From NCBI RefSeq assembly GCF_042477335.2, contig NC_091245.1, forward strand, positions 230,453,501 through 230,517,500: a DNA stretch of 64,000 nt, read 5' to 3'. Positions 63,275 through 64,000 of the stretch are shown here, piece after piece (the first letter of the stretch is position 1; each line of letters opens with the position of its first letter). Under the pieces are notes generated by a model. That model saw only the letters and a list, made by a program, of their open reading frames with translations, searched no databases and was not told the origin of the DNA. The translations under genes and the position numbers were made by a program. The stretch is from Ovis canadensis. Taxonomy: Eukaryota; Chordata; Mammalia; Artiodactyla; Bovidae.

Positions 63275-63515
63275 GAAGCAAAGGATACGGGTTGCAAGCA
63301 CAGGCCAGAACCAGGCTGCCTGGGCTCAGATCCCAGCGTCTATTACTTACTGAGTAAGCCTCTATGGTCTCTTGCTTTATTTCCTCATCCATAAAAAGAG
63401 GAAGGCAATGGTGCCTCCTCACAGGGTTTTTGAGAGGATTCTGTGCATTTGTGGTATAAACACTTGTAGAAACACGCTTGGTACTTAGTAAGCACGGAGT
63501 AAGCATTAGTTCCTG
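63275..63515 (+). mobile_element. MIR SINE
   Basis: 'ctgggctcagatcccagcgt', 'atttcctcatccataaaaag' and 'ttgagaggattctgtgcatt' match MIR. Confidence 0.8.
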
Positions 63516-63721
63516 TTGCTTCTAGAAAAAGGTTACTTAAGTGTATTGTCTCTGATGTTACATTGATGTCATAATTTATACTCATAATTTAAATATCATA
63601 CTAAAAGATACATACAAATAACTAAAAGTTTTGAGTTGTTCTGACCTAATACATGCCAACTGAAAAGTTGATACAATTCAATTTTTGAAAAATATGGTTG
63701 GACTTTCTTCCTTATTTAAAA

Positions 63722-63940
63722 GTTTTCTCAGTCAGCTCAGAATGCTACAACAAAATACCACAGACTGAATGGCTTAAACAACAGAAGTATGTTCCTCAAA
63801 GTTCTGGAAGTCGGGAAGTCCGAGGTCAGGGTGCTGGTGGATTTGGTGTCTGGTGAAAACTTTCCCAGGTTTGCAGCAGGTCAATTTATTACTGTGTCCT
63901 CACACTGGGGTTGGGGGAGACCTCTCCAAGTCTCTATTTT
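63722..63940 (-). mobile_element. MLT1-family LTR, partial
   Basis: 'ctacaacaaaataccacaga' to 'gtgtcctcacactggggttg' in complement orientation; an A/T-rich insertion follows to the window edge. Confidence 0.75.
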
Positions 63941-64000
63941 TTTTTTTTAACTTTATTAACACAAGCCTTTTTTTTTTTTTTTTCTTTTGCCACACTGCAA

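Overview
The window is nuclear DNA from a ruminant, most likely a bovid. It carries many copies of ruminant-specific mobile elements (BovB LINEs, Bov-tA and Bov-A2 SINEs, CHR-type tRNA-Glu SINEs) on a background of older mammalian repeats (MIR, MER5A, MLT1 LTRs, old L1, an ERV-L-like pol remnant). No bacterial, plasmid or phage features were seen.

I find one protein-coding gene, on the + strand, covering about two thirds of the window (ATG at 19024, TGA at 59764-59766, poly(A) signal at 61198-61203). It starts in a CpG island (about 18690-19790). Reading splice sites by eye gives 18 coding exons whose 17 GT-AG introns all keep one frame, for a predicted protein of 521 residues. The order is: an acidic, probably disordered N-terminus (1-115) built from very small exons; a complete FIIND (ZU5-like plus UPA-like halves, about 117-380), the self-cleaving module of NLRP1 and CARD8; a basic linker (380-424); and a C-terminal Death domain (about 432-515) where NLRP1 and CARD8 have a CARD. 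The FIIND His, Glu and Ser sit at the NLRP1 spacing (H216, E225, S243), but the residue before the scissile bond is Leu rather than Phe. I know of no described mammalian protein with a FIIND followed by a Death domain, so I give no gene symbol. An automated pipeline might label it CARD8-like or NLRP1-like.

Layout: 1-18690 is upstream intergenic DNA full of repeats, including a decayed minus-strand ERV-L-like pol (about 1.5-5.7 kb) and, about 0.75 kb before the CpG island, a Bov-A2 SINE carrying interferon-response-like GAAA repeats. 18690-19790 is the promoter and first exon. 19056-40594 holds large introns with a twin-primed (5'-inverted) BovB and an old L1 split by four later insertions. 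40595-47054 holds the remaining acidic microexons and the first FIIND exons. 50366-59766 holds the UPA, linker, Death-domain and terminal exons. 59767 to about 61225 is 3'UTR, and the rest is intergenic.

Inferred working model: the FIIND self-cleaves, the UPA-Death-domain fragment stays bound until the N-terminus is removed, and the freed fragment then assembles through the Death domain instead of a CARD. Only the domain order and catalytic residues are read from sequence; the mechanism is inferred from NLRP1, CARD8 and PIDD1.
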